DNA of 64,000 nucleotides from Spirochaetia bacterium UBA5763 (lineage in GTDB: Bacteria; Spirochaetota; UBA4802; UBA5550), in assembly GCA_002418835.1 (NCBI GenBank), contig DIEX01000009.1:45140-109139 (forward strand), given 5' to 3'. Below, piece after piece: positions 9,428 through 17,790 of this stretch. The first letter of the stretch is position 1. Each line of letters opens with the position of its first letter. Below the pieces are notes generated by a model. The model saw only the letters and a list, made by a program, of their open reading frames with translations, had not been told where the DNA came from and did no database searches. A program made the position numbers and the translations under genes.

Positions 9428-10194
9428 AAAATAATCATCGGCCCTTCTATTGAATTAGTCCTGTATTGAACCAGGTAAGGGTTATCTGATGTCCAGAAGT
9501 CCCCTTTTTTCCCTGTGAATACGATCCTTCCATTGAAAAACATAATAAACTCATCTGAAATATCAATAAAATTTTGAGGGTAATAAGTAATCATTACCAG
9601 AGATTTATCCGGCCTGTTTGATCTTTCCGTGAGTACATCAATAAGTGATTTGATATTCAAAAAACATTGATCTTCAAAAGCATGCTCAATATAGAGCAGA
9701 TCCGGGTCGTGTGCAATTGCCCTTCCGAATGCTGCTTTCAGAATTTCTGAGCGGGTAAGGTCAAACGGGCGGAGTTTTCTGCAATGGTCAAGATTGAGAT
9801 CATAGATAATCTGCCCCACATGTTTTTTTATCTCTGAAGCAGACATTGAGGAGTGGTAATCCAGGGGGAGAGAGATATTCTGCTCTACTGAAAGATTGCT
9901 CATGAGCCCGTAATCCCCGTGAATGTAGCCCACCGCTTTCTTGTAATTCATAAGCTCAAAATAACCGAGAGATTTTATACTTGATCCATTATATAAGACA
10001 TCACCTTCAAAATTTGCATCTCCTCGGATAATAATATCAAAAAGTGAGGATAAGCCGGAACCCTCAGGTCCGAATATGGTAACATTATCACCCTTTGCCA
10101 GAGAGAAAGATACATTGTCCAGCAGAGTGACAGTATCTCTTCTGTATGTAATGTTCTGCAGTTCTAAAATAACTCCATCCAAGACCGGCCTCAC
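9424..10194 (-). CDS. MlaF-like ABC ATPase with degenerate nucleotide-binding motifs
   Basis: The position and fold match MlaF, the ATPase of the Mla lipid transporter, but the motifs needed for ATP hydrolysis are altered. The Walker A site reads GPEGSGLSS with Leu48 instead of Lys; the bases are TTA, so this is not a misread. The signature LSGGQ is replaced by LTRSE (146-150), the Walker B DE by IE (LLYIEHAFED), the Q-loop Gln by His (YIHGDYGLMS), and the H-loop His by Tyr (ITYYPQ). The frame is otherwise intact at 256 residues with no stops. The start is GTG, overlapping the mlaE stop (GTGA). It looks like a maintained pseudo-ATPase. Confidence 0.8.
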   Translation of the reverse strand: MRPVLDGVILELQNITYRRDTVTLLDNVSFSLAKGDNVTIFGPEGSGLSSLFDIIIRGDANFEGDVLYNGSSIKSLGYFELMNYKKAVGYIHGDYGLMSNLSVEQNISLPLDYHSSMSASEIKKHVGQIIYDLNLDHCRKLRPFDLTRSEILKAAFGRAIAHDPDLLYIEHAFEDQCFLNIKSLIDVLTERSNRPDKSLVMITYYPQNFIDISDEFIMFFNGRIVFTGKKGDFWTSDNPYLVQYRTNSIEGPMIIL

Positions 10195-10982
10195 ACAAGA
10201 TAGAATAGGGTTGAAACAGCTATATTAACGATAATTGATATAAACAGGGTTCTTATTACAGCTTTTGAGACGTATATAGGTATTTCGAATTTTGAATTAG
10301 GCTTAAGTCCGTAATAACAGCAGATTAACGGTATTGTTACACCGAACATAAAACTTTTAAAAAAAGTAGAGGCTATATCTTTAAATGTAAAAGAATCTAT
10401 CAGTGTCTGGCCGAAGACATCCATGGGGATGTATACCACTGTCTGTGAAATCAGGTATCCGCCGATAAAAGCTACAATATCAAATATAAGTATAAGTCCC
10501 AGTATGGAGAGGATTGATGCCACAATCCTCGGGAATACTATGTAGAGCTTTGTGTCTATCCCCATGAGCTCCATTGAAAGAATCTCCCGTGACCATTTCT
10601 GGACAGCTATTTCAGTGGCTATGGCAGAGCCTGACCTGGCAATAACAATAAGCGCAGTAGCAAGGGGTCCCAGTTCCCTTGCTATAATAATTACAAGAAT
10701 ATTACCAAGGAACCCTTCAACTCCGAATTTCGGGAGAGATGTAAGCGCCTGTATGATTACAGTTCCCCCCAGGAGTAGGGCTATGATCATTACTATTGCA
10801 AGGGCATCTACACCCGTAAAACGTGTCTGGTTTATTATTATTGTGTATATCGACCTGAACCTGAGGTATCTGAGAGATTTAAATGATGTGAAGATCGATT
10901 TAACAAAATCGCTGAAATCGATCATACCTTTGTAGATGTTGATACCTTTCCTGCCGGTGGTTGTGATTATTTGTTCTATCAT
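10191..10982 (-). CDS. mlaE: MlaE-type ABC transporter permease (divergent copy)
   Basis: The 263-residue product has about five to six membrane segments and the MlaE core (ARELGPLATALIVIARSGSA), and belongs to the permease of the Mla phospholipid transporter. It is first in a coupled three-gene run with the ATPase-like protein and the MCE protein. The normally conserved GTMKVTEQIDAL coupling segment reads AVQKWSREILSMELMG here, so this copy is divergent at the place that contacts the ATPase. A second, more canonical MlaE lies at 46.5-47.3 kb. Confidence 0.85.
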   Translation of the reverse strand: MIEQIITTTGRKGINIYKGMIDFSDFVKSIFTSFKSLRYLRFRSIYTIIINQTRFTGVDALAIVMIIALLLGGTVIIQALTSLPKFGVEGFLGNILVIIIARELGPLATALIVIARSGSAIATEIAVQKWSREILSMELMGIDTKLYIVFPRIVASILSILGLILIFDIVAFIGGYLISQTVVYIPMDVFGQTLIDSFTFKDIASTFFKSFMFGVTIPLICCYYGLKPNSKFEIPIYVSKAVIRTLFISIIVNIAVSTLFYLV

Positions 10983-11105
10983 AAACAGATCTTCTGGGCG
11001 TATGCTCCTGTTTATAATTTTGTTTAAAGGGGGGCATTATTCAATTATTTTTTTCTTTACTGTATTAATAATTCGTTTTTAATAAGTTTTTAAAATGGAT
11101 GGTAT

Positions 11106-12551
11106 ATGACAGTAAAGGTGAAATATTTTTCATTAGCGGGGATTGCTGTTTTATTGATTGTGTTTATTACTGCCGCCTCATATTCAAAAGCTGTTTATAT
11201 CAGCGATTATATGAGGTCAATAGCCATAAGGATATTTAATTCTTATGGCACCAGGGGGGGCGGTGTAAGTCTCATAAACGGTGATAAGTACAGTGCCTAT
11301 GTAAAGACTTACGGCGGACTCCCTGCGGGGTATTTCCATTTCGGAAACTCTCTTCTTTACAGAGCTCCGAAAAATATCAGGTTATCAGATTTTCTGCTTA
11401 ATACTATTGAATTCACAGAGTTTTATAAACTCAACCAGTTCAGAAGTGCGTTTTCAAATTATAACAGGGTCACCGGCAGTATTGTTAATGCCGGGGAGAT
11501 CGTAGTGATTCCGGCACCTCTCCATTACTTCAGTCACGATGTTTTTGCAGCCCGTACACCTGAGATAAAATTCACCAGAGGGCTCTATTTTTCCGGTGAC
11601 AGGGCAGGGAGCTCATCTTTTCTTTCAAGGCTTCCTTATTTTAAAAGTATAGGGATAAACTCAATTGTTTTTGATGTTAAGGATATTACAGGGATTGTTC
11701 ATATAAAAAACAGCAGGGTTCGTGAGGTTAGAGAGTACGGTCTCAATAAAGATGGAGCCATAGATAATCTCCACATGCTTGTGCGTCAGTGCAGAAAGAA
11801 CGGGATATATATGATCGCAAGGATTTCAGTGTTCAGAGACCATCTTTTATATGAGATGGACCCTTCATCAAGGATAAAATCCGGGAGAACCGGGGGCGGG
11901 TGGAATCACGGCTCAAAAGAACTCTGGTGCGATCCTGCAAATAAAAAGGTTCAGGATTACAACATAGCCCTTGCTGCGGAACTTGCCTCTGCCGGTGTTG
12001 ATGAGATACAGTTCGACTATATCCGCTTCCCTACTCTGGGTGACCAGGATGACGCGCTGTTTGCATGGCCAGACGGCAGAAGGAGCCGTGTTGATGTCAT
12101 CACAGGTTTCCTGAAACGGGCTCACGAGGTGGTAGCATCTTATGATGCGTTTCTTTCTATCGATATATTCGGTGTAACAGCCTGGGGTAAGGATGTTGAT
12201 ATAAAAAAACTGGGTCAGCAGATTGACCTCCTTGCAGCAAACTGTGATGTTATATCACCTATGCTCTACCCCTCGCATTTTAATGACCACTTTGACGGAT
12301 TTGCAAAGCCGGGTGATCATCCGTATCATTTTATATTTAACGGCTGCAAAAAGGTTATTGAACTGGCAGGAAAAAAGGCCTTAGTACGTCCCTGGCTTCA
12401 GGCTTTTTCGTGGAGAGTGTCGAGATATAATGCGGAGTATATTCTCGAACAGGTAAAGGCTGCCAATGATTCAGGGGCATACGGTTACCTGTTCTGGAAT
12501 GCTTCCAATAAGTATGATGAGGTATTCCGCGCGATGGAGGCTCTGCGCTGA
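11106..12551 (+). CDS. Putative glycoside hydrolase of the DUF4015 type, membrane-anchored
   Basis: The 481-residue product has an N-terminal membrane anchor or uncleaved signal (about 8-28) and, from about residue 155, a TIM-barrel-like domain of the putative glycosyl hydrolase family PF13200: RGLYFSGDRAGSSSF, NSIVFDVKD, ARISVFRD, SKELWCDPAN, GVDEIQFDYIRFPT, LSIDIFGVTAWG, CDVISPMLYPSHF. The acidic residues in FDVKD, QFDYIRFP and SIDIFG are the likely active-site carboxylates. The middle region before it (FLLNTIEFTEFYKLNQ, IVNAGEIVVIPAP) resembles a LysM-like linker. The substrate is unknown, possibly a cell-envelope polymer. Confidence 0.75.
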   Translation: MTVKVKYFSLAGIAVLLIVFITAASYSKAVYISDYMRSIAIRIFNSYGTRGGGVSLINGDKYSAYVKTYGGLPAGYFHFGNSLLYRAPKNIRLSDFLLNTIEFTEFYKLNQFRSAFSNYNRVTGSIVNAGEIVVIPAPLHYFSHDVFAARTPEIKFTRGLYFSGDRAGSSSFLSRLPYFKSIGINSIVFDVKDITGIVHIKNSRVREVREYGLNKDGAIDNLHMLVRQCRKNGIYMIARISVFRDHLLYEMDPSSRIKSGRTGGGWNHGSKELWCDPANKKVQDYNIALAAELASAGVDEIQFDYIRFPTLGDQDDALFAWPDGRRSRVDVITGFLKRAHEVVASYDAFLSIDIFGVTAWGKDVDIKKLGQQIDLLAANCDVISPMLYPSHFNDHFDGFAKPGDHPYHFIFNGCKKVIELAGKKALVRPWLQAFSWRVSRYNAEYILEQVKAANDSGAYGYLFWNASNKYDEVFRAMEALR

Positions 12552-12557
12552 TTTGCC

Positions 12558-12947
12558 CTATTCAACCTCAATTGTGATTTTTGCTGTATTTACATATTCA
12601 GGCTTTTTTTTCCAGTGTTCACCATATTTTAAGATTACAACACCGCCGGTTTTTGAAGCCTTGAAAATAAACTCCTGAATTTCATAACCGCCGGTAATGT
12701 TCAGAGTTTTTGCGTCTGCAATTACATTCTCTTTAACCAGGGTCAAAGTATCCGGCATCTCCATAACCTTCCAGCTGTAACCTGTGCTCAATTGTGATTT
12801 AAGCTGAATTGCAACAGTTTTTCCTGCTTTTGCTTTTACTGCGGAATCCCCGGAATCTTTAACCATAATTGTAACGGGCTTTGAGGCACAGCCCGCTGCT
12901 ATTGCAAGAGAGGATATCAGTAAAACCAGTTTATTTCTTATCCGCAT
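12558..12947 (-). CDS. Chagasin-like cysteine protease inhibitor (I42 family), lipoprotein
   Basis: The 129-residue product has a lipoprotein signal ending at Cys20 (ISSLAIAAGC) and a single Ig-like domain with the chagasin inhibitor motifs: STGYSW (residues 54-59, first loop), a GG-containing middle loop (ITGGYE) and a late aromatic loop around Trp112. Chagasin-family proteins wedge three loops into the active site of papain-like (C1) proteases. The gene starts 12 bases downstream of a gene for exactly such a protease on the same strand, which strongly supports the call. Being lipidated, it is probably a periplasmic guard. Confidence 0.8.
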   Translation of the reverse strand: MRIRNKLVLLISSLAIAAGCASKPVTIMVKDSGDSAVKAKAGKTVAIQLKSQLSTGYSWKVMEMPDTLTLVKENVIADAKTLNITGGYEIQEFIFKASKTGGVVILKYGEHWKKKPEYVNTAKITIEVE

Positions 12948-12959
12948 AATGTCACCCTG

Positions 12960-14207
12960 TTATTCCGAAGCTACTACAGCCCATGTGGCGCCGTAGCCTA
13001 TATTGTTGCATCCGTATTCAACCCATACATATCCTTTCTCTCCCCATCCCGGGCCCCATGAATTTTTTACAAGGTATGCCTGTTTGCTGTCATCCCAGCC
13101 GACAATTGTAATGGCATGGTTGACATCATTGGGAGCCGAAACAGATGCGTGTTCATCAAACACGCCGCTTTTGTATGCCTGGAATGCCGGAGTTACCTTC
13201 ACGCAGGCTGCTATTGCCCCATACTTGGCCAGGGCCTCCTTCATCTCTTTAACTGAAGGTATACCTGCATCCCTTCGTATGTATCCCCATTTTACTACTT
13301 TATAATTTGAATTCCCTGCCGTACCGCAGAAACCCTGTTTCCCCTGGTATGGCTTATCTTTTTCAAGCTGAGCGCCCTTTGTCATGAGATAGTCAAACAC
13401 TCCGCCGTACCAGCCGCCGTCACAGCTTCCGGCATCTTTGCCGTTTCTGTCAGTGGCGCAATCAAGTACAAACTGCTCGGAGATATCGAGAACCTTGCCG
13501 TTTTTCATCTTGTAGTTTCCTTCGTAAACAGCAGCAGAAGTAAAAGCCCAGCAGCTTCCGCAGATCCCCTGGTACTGCACTGTTGTCATCTGGCTTGCGT
13601 CTCTCCAGTTGAAAGCAGCAACTGTAATTGCCGGAGCTATGGAAAGAGGCACATTCCTGTCAAGCATCGACTGCCTGTTGTCAGCTTCACGGCGCTTCAG
13701 CTCCTCCTGCTCGCGTCGCTCCTCCTCCTTGCGTCTAAGCTCCTCCTGCTTTTTACGATCGCTCTCTTTTTCAATCTCCTTTTCACGGCGTTTACGCTCT
13801 TCCTCCTGGCGTTTCAATTCCTCCTGGCGTTTCTTCTCAGCCTGCTTGCGCTCCAGTTCCTCTTTTTTTCTTCGGGCATCCTCTTTCTTCTTTATTTCAT
13901 CTTCTGAAGGGGGCTTGCTTCCGGTAATCTCGGAGATTTTGTACTTCATCATCTCATTCAGTTCGACTCTGAATTTAAGGTTCTTTTTCTTTATATCACT
14001 AACAATATCATTCATCATTGATTTCATCTCTTCAGGACTGCGGACCACGCTTTTTTTATCCTGCTCAAATCTTTTAAGAATATCGGCTTTTGTTGTACGC
14101 TGTGCATAGGCATTACCTGAACCGTCGCCAATTAATATGAAACTGAACAGAAGTATCATAAGTGAAGCGGTAACAGCAGGGAAATGCAGCATTGATCTCT
14201 TTTTCAT
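12960..14207 (-). CDS. Secreted papain-like (C1) cysteine protease with a long charged helix
   Basis: The 415-residue product has a signal peptide (cleavage near AYAQ, about 36), a region of alternating Glu/Lys/Arg (about 102-178) that should form a single stable alpha-helix or coiled coil, and a C-terminal papain domain. The catalytic residues are visible: Gln213 and Cys219 in QGICGSCWAF, His364 in DVNHAITIVGW and Asn382 in VKNSWGPGWG. Disulfide cysteines (SCDGGW, VLDCA) fit an exported enzyme. No classical inhibitory propeptide is obvious; the helix could serve as a spacer or anchor. The inhibitor gene follows at once. Confidence 0.9.
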   Translation of the reverse strand: MKKRSMLHFPAVTASLMILLFSFILIGDGSGNAYAQRTTKADILKRFEQDKKSVVRSPEEMKSMMNDIVSDIKKKNLKFRVELNEMMKYKISEITGSKPPSEDEIKKKEDARRKKEELERKQAEKKRQEELKRQEEERKRREKEIEKESDRKKQEELRRKEEERREQEELKRREADNRQSMLDRNVPLSIAPAITVAAFNWRDASQMTTVQYQGICGSCWAFTSAAVYEGNYKMKNGKVLDISEQFVLDCATDRNGKDAGSCDGGWYGGVFDYLMTKGAQLEKDKPYQGKQGFCGTAGNSNYKVVKWGYIRRDAGIPSVKEMKEALAKYGAIAACVKVTPAFQAYKSGVFDEHASVSAPNDVNHAITIVGWDDSKQAYLVKNSWGPGWGEKGYVWVEYGCNNIGYGATWAVVASE

Positions 14208-14361
14208 TATTAATTACCCCTTGCGGAATGTTTTTAGATATGACAGATATTTATTATATAACTGATTTTTATGCAATAAACTATTTAATTTTAATAAAAA
14301 TATAGAATTTTGAAGTTTAATAAAAATGTACTCTCTTAGCGCGTATACAGGAGATTTTTAT

Positions 14362-14390
14362 TTGACATCTCAGTCGGCTCTGACGGATAA
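14362..14390 (+). promoter_or_regulatory. Candidate sigma-70-type promoter of leuB
   Basis: A perfect -35 hexamer TTGACA is followed after 17 bases by GGATAA, a weak -10 match. It lies about 65 bases before the leuB start. The call rests only on hexamers and spacing. Confidence 0.35.
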
Positions 14391-14453
14391 AAACTGTTAA
14401 CGCAATCTATTTTGAAATCGCCTTTATTCTGAAAATAATTATTGGAGCATAAT

Positions 14454-15521
14454 ATGACTGTAAAAAAAGTAGCAGTACTGCCTGGAGACGGTATCGGGCC
14501 GGAGATAATTGCAGAGGCAATCAAGGTTCTTGATAAGATTTCTGCAATATACAAAGTTGAATTTTCTTATAAGCATGCAGATGTGGGTGGATCGGCAATT
14601 GACAATCATGGAGAAGCTCTCCCGGAATACACTGTAAAGACCTGCCAGGAGGCTGACGCTGTCCTTTTCGGTTCAGTGGGCGGGCCGAAGTGGGAAAAGC
14701 TTGCTCCGGAAAAGCAGCCTGAAAGAGGGGCTCTGCTTCCGTTACGGAAAAAATTCAATCTTTACGCAAACCTCCGCCCTGCCATAGTTTTCAAGGAACT
14801 TAAGGACGCATCCCCTCTTAAATCTGAGATTATTGGTGACGGATTTGACATAATGATAATCAGGGAACTTACTGGTGGTATATATTTCGGACAGCCCAAG
14901 GGGTGTGACCATGATAAAGGTTTTGATACGCTTATCTATTCAAGAGACGAAATTATAAGGATAACAAAAGTTGCTTTTGAAACAGCAATGAAGCGCGGCA
15001 AAAAAGTTACATCTATAGACAAAGCAAATGTTCTTTCAACTTCAATCCTCTGGAGAGAGGTTGTAGAAGAGATTGCTAAAGATTATCCGGAAGTTGCGTT
15101 GAACCACCTCTATGTTGACAATGCTGCAATGCAGCTTGTGCGTAATCCAAGGCAGTTCGATGTTATGCTCTGCGACAATATGTTTGGCGATATCCTCTCT
15201 GACGAGGCATCAATGATTACAGGGTCTCTCGGCATGCTCCCCTCTGCATCTCTGTCAGACGGAACATTCGGCCTCTATGAGCCCTCAGGCGGATCCGCAC
15301 CTGATATAGCAGGCAAAGGTATAGCTAACCCTATTGCGCAGATCCTCTCTGCGGCAATGATGCTTAAATACAGCTTCGGAATGAATGATGCTTATGATGC
15401 AATATTCAAGGCAATAGAAAAGGTACTTGAGCAGGGTTACAGAACAGGTGATATCATGTCCCCCGGTAAAAAGCAGGTTGGTACTGCTGAAATGGGTGAT
15501 TTAATAGTTAAGAATCTGTAA
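14454..15521 (+). CDS. leuB: 3-isopropylmalate dehydrogenase
   Basis: LeuB oxidises and decarboxylates 3-isopropylmalate to 2-ketoisocaproate with NAD+ in leucine synthesis. The 355-residue product shows LPGDGIGPEI at the N-terminus, the Arg-rich substrate loop (RGALLPLRKKFNLYANLRP), IRELTGGIYFG, the Lys-Asp pair in TSIDKANVL and VALNHLYVDNAAM, the metal-binding aspartates in DNMFGDILSDEA, and GSAPDIAGKGIANP. I start at ATG with GGAG six bases upstream rather than at an in-frame TTG four codons earlier. leuA, leuC and leuD are not in the window. Confidence 0.96.
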   Translation: MTVKKVAVLPGDGIGPEIIAEAIKVLDKISAIYKVEFSYKHADVGGSAIDNHGEALPEYTVKTCQEADAVLFGSVGGPKWEKLAPEKQPERGALLPLRKKFNLYANLRPAIVFKELKDASPLKSEIIGDGFDIMIIRELTGGIYFGQPKGCDHDKGFDTLIYSRDEIIRITKVAFETAMKRGKKVTSIDKANVLSTSILWREVVEEIAKDYPEVALNHLYVDNAAMQLVRNPRQFDVMLCDNMFGDILSDEASMITGSLGMLPSASLSDGTFGLYEPSGGSAPDIAGKGIANPIAQILSAAMMLKYSFGMNDAYDAIFKAIEKVLEQGYRTGDIMSPGKKQVGTAEMGDLIVKNL

Positions 15522-15526
15522 AAAAA

Positions 15527-15560
15527 TTAAGCCGGCTTCAGTGGAGCCGGCTTTAATTTA
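15527..15560. terminator. Bidirectional intrinsic terminator after leuB
   Basis: Nine-base arms AAGCCGGCT and AGCCGGCTT around a seven-base loop, flanked by A-rich and T-rich runs. It serves leuB on one strand and the small convergent gene on the other. Confidence 0.85.
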
Positions 15561-15686
15561 TTTTTTCTGCATCTGCTCGGTCATGACCTTTGCTTTTTCG
15601 AAAAGAGCTTCAGCTTCTTTGAAATTTCCCCTTCTCATCTGGTCCATGCCGTTGTTAAACAGATGATCGATCTCTTTGTTACTCAT
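15558..15686 (-). CDS. Small TPR-like protein, 42 residues
   Basis: The product MSNKEIDHLFNN... continues as about one and a half TPR-like helices (GNFKEAEALFEKAK). I start at the ATG preceded by an excellent CAGGAGGG site six bases away; an upstream in-frame ATG has none. A bidirectional terminator overlaps its end. Small TPR-repeat peptides of this kind are common and of unknown function; it may bind a partner through the repeat. Confidence 0.6.
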   Translation of the reverse strand: MSNKEIDHLFNNGMDQMRRGNFKEAEALFEKAKVMTEQMQKK

Positions 15687-15961
15687 ATTACCCTCCTGGA
15701 TCGTTTTTATAATTATCGGCAGGGTTGTTTTTTTTATTAGCAAAAATGGTCAATTTGTTTTATTTGTTTATTTTGTATGCTTTATGTTTTAATGCAAAAA
15801 TTTTTATCCGGATATTTATTCTACCCGATGTATGGGGGGAGATGTTACGAAGCGATGCGATGAGCCTGTGGAATCGTGGCAGAGTGGCGATAAAATAAAT
15901 TGACAATTATGATTTATATAAGGAAGATTTACTCAGATTATTCATTTATTCAGGGGGAGAT

Positions 15962-17770
15962 ATGCCGGAACAGCAGAGCATTGCTTCATATCATGAAATT
16001 ATCCGGGAACTGGCTGAAATTGAGTCCAGGCTGGAGATGAATATAGACACAACTCTCTGGATAAGTGATCCACACGGCGCGGGTGAGCGTTTTGTATCAA
16101 TTCTCAAAGGGCGTTTCGGCCTTGTGTGGCGTACAGCTTATGAGGCACTCCCTAAAACCTTCTCCAATGAAAAACTTGAGCACCTTGACAGAATTATTAA
16201 AAAAGAGAAATATATTGAAGCTGAAGATTATAATATGGAGAGGCAGGACGTAATTTCAGCACTGGTAAATATAATACGCTACAAAGTACAGAATATACAG
16301 GACTTTGACCAGATACGCGGAAGTTTTAACCGTGACGTAAAACTCCTTCTGGAAAACCTGATACTGAATTTCCCTGTGCCGAACATTGTTTATGAAAATG
16401 CAATGATTGCTGATAAGGTTATCTCCTCTCTCTCCAAAATTGTAAAGCAGGTGATACTGGGGCAGCTTATTGTGCTGGGTGATGTCTTTGACAGGGGCGA
16501 TGAGCCTGACAAGATCCTCCGCATACTTTCGCAGAAAGATCTTAAGCCCTTTGTTAAATTTGTCTGGGGGAATCACGATATTCTCTGGATGGGAGCTGCC
16601 GCAGGGAACAAGTCCCTCATCGCTGAGGCCCTGAGGATCAGCGTCAGGTACGATAATCTCGATTTCCTGAAAAGGCTCAACATAGACATATCGAAGCTCA
16701 CAGTTCTGTCTGAAAAACTCTATCCGGGAAAGATAACAGGTAATTTTAAGGCAAAGCTTGAACTCTCTAGAAAGATGGAGAAGACTCTTGCAATGATTCA
16801 GTTCAAGCTGGAGGAGGAAGCTATAAAAAAATACCCGCAGCTTGGTATGGATTCCCGCCTTAACCTTGAGAAACTCGCTGAACTGATGAAAACAGGACAG
16901 ACATCAGGTCTTACTGACACTCATTACCCCACACTTATTCTCGATGATCCACTGCGCCTAACTGATGAGGAGAGTGAGGTGATCAATGATCTTGTAGAGC
17001 AGTTTGTAAAGAGCAAACAGATCCGCAGGCTCATGGAGTACCTCTTTATTGAGGGGAAACTGTATCATATAAATAATTATATAATGAATATACACGCCCT
17101 TGTACCCAGCACAGAGGAGGGTTATTTTGAAGAGCTGTATGGTAAGAAGGGTAAAGAGCTCCTCGACCATATAGAGATTACAATTAAAGATATTGGGTCC
17201 AATTATCTGGAAGGGAAAGAGCAGCAGCCATTTCAGCTTGCCATGATGTTCTATCTCTGGTGCGGGCCTAAGTCGCCGTTATTCGGTAAAGATGCCATGA
17301 AGACCTTTGAGAGATATTTCTACAAAGATAAGGCTGCTCATAAGGAGAATACACTTTACTGGGGGAGGAATATTCAGAATCCCGATTTTATAAGCAGGCT
17401 AATGGATGAATTCAACGTGGAGAGGATTGTTTTCGGGCATACACCCATTGACATAAGCAAGGGGCAGAAGATTGCCACTCCTGACGGCAGGGCGATAAAT
17501 ATTGACGGCGGCTTTTCCGAAGCTTACCTCAGCCGCGGGCACTCGCTTATTCAGACGCCTTATTCATTATACGCCATAATACTCCCTCCGCCTGAAGAGA
17601 TCATTGATATGCGTAAGAAGAAGGAACCGAACAGGCTGACTTTTGAAATGATAGATACTTTCCCTGAGCCTAAAAAGGTTAAAGATACCTTCGTGGGAAA
17701 ACTCCAGTTGAAGAGAAGAGAGTTTCTTCTTGAGGAGCTGAAAAAGTTCAGGGGGATGGATGCGGATTAA
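15962..17770 (+). CDS. fbp: Fructose-1,6-bisphosphatase, class III
   Basis: Class III FBPase removes the C1 phosphate of fructose-1,6-bisphosphate in gluconeogenesis. The 602-residue product has the calcineurin-like metallophosphatase motifs of this class: WISDPHGAGERF (metal), VLGDVFDRGDEPDKIL, VWGNHDILWMGAAAG, and late IVFGHTPID and INIDGGFSEAY. It is a little shorter than clostridial homologues of about 650 residues. It stands alone, facing a convergent ClpX-like gene with a shared terminator. GGGGGA precedes the ATG. Confidence 0.94.
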   Translation: MPEQQSIASYHEIIRELAEIESRLEMNIDTTLWISDPHGAGERFVSILKGRFGLVWRTAYEALPKTFSNEKLEHLDRIIKKEKYIEAEDYNMERQDVISALVNIIRYKVQNIQDFDQIRGSFNRDVKLLLENLILNFPVPNIVYENAMIADKVISSLSKIVKQVILGQLIVLGDVFDRGDEPDKILRILSQKDLKPFVKFVWGNHDILWMGAAAGNKSLIAEALRISVRYDNLDFLKRLNIDISKLTVLSEKLYPGKITGNFKAKLELSRKMEKTLAMIQFKLEEEAIKKYPQLGMDSRLNLEKLAELMKTGQTSGLTDTHYPTLILDDPLRLTDEESEVINDLVEQFVKSKQIRRLMEYLFIEGKLYHINNYIMNIHALVPSTEEGYFEELYGKKGKELLDHIEITIKDIGSNYLEGKEQQPFQLAMMFYLWCGPKSPLFGKDAMKTFERYFYKDKAAHKENTLYWGRNIQNPDFISRLMDEFNVERIVFGHTPIDISKGQKIATPDGRAINIDGGFSEAYLSRGHSLIQTPYSLYAIILPPPEEIIDMRKKKEPNRLTFEMIDTFPEPKKVKDTFVGKLQLKRREFLLEELKKFRGMDAD

Positions 17771-17790
17771 GCCATATAATATGGCTTAAT
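17767..17790. terminator. Symmetric terminator shared by fbp and the ClpX-like gene
   Basis: An inverted repeat TTAAGCCATA / TATGGCTTAA lies between two convergent genes, so both TAA stop codons are inside the stem. A short T-rich run follows on the plus strand (ATCTTTT). Confidence 0.6.

Noticed and set aside
13609..14109. A 166-codon plus-strand open frame rich in Ser/Arg.
   Set aside because: It is antisense to the Glu/Lys/Arg-rich helix of the papain-like protease, whose skewed codons leave the opposite strand open by chance.
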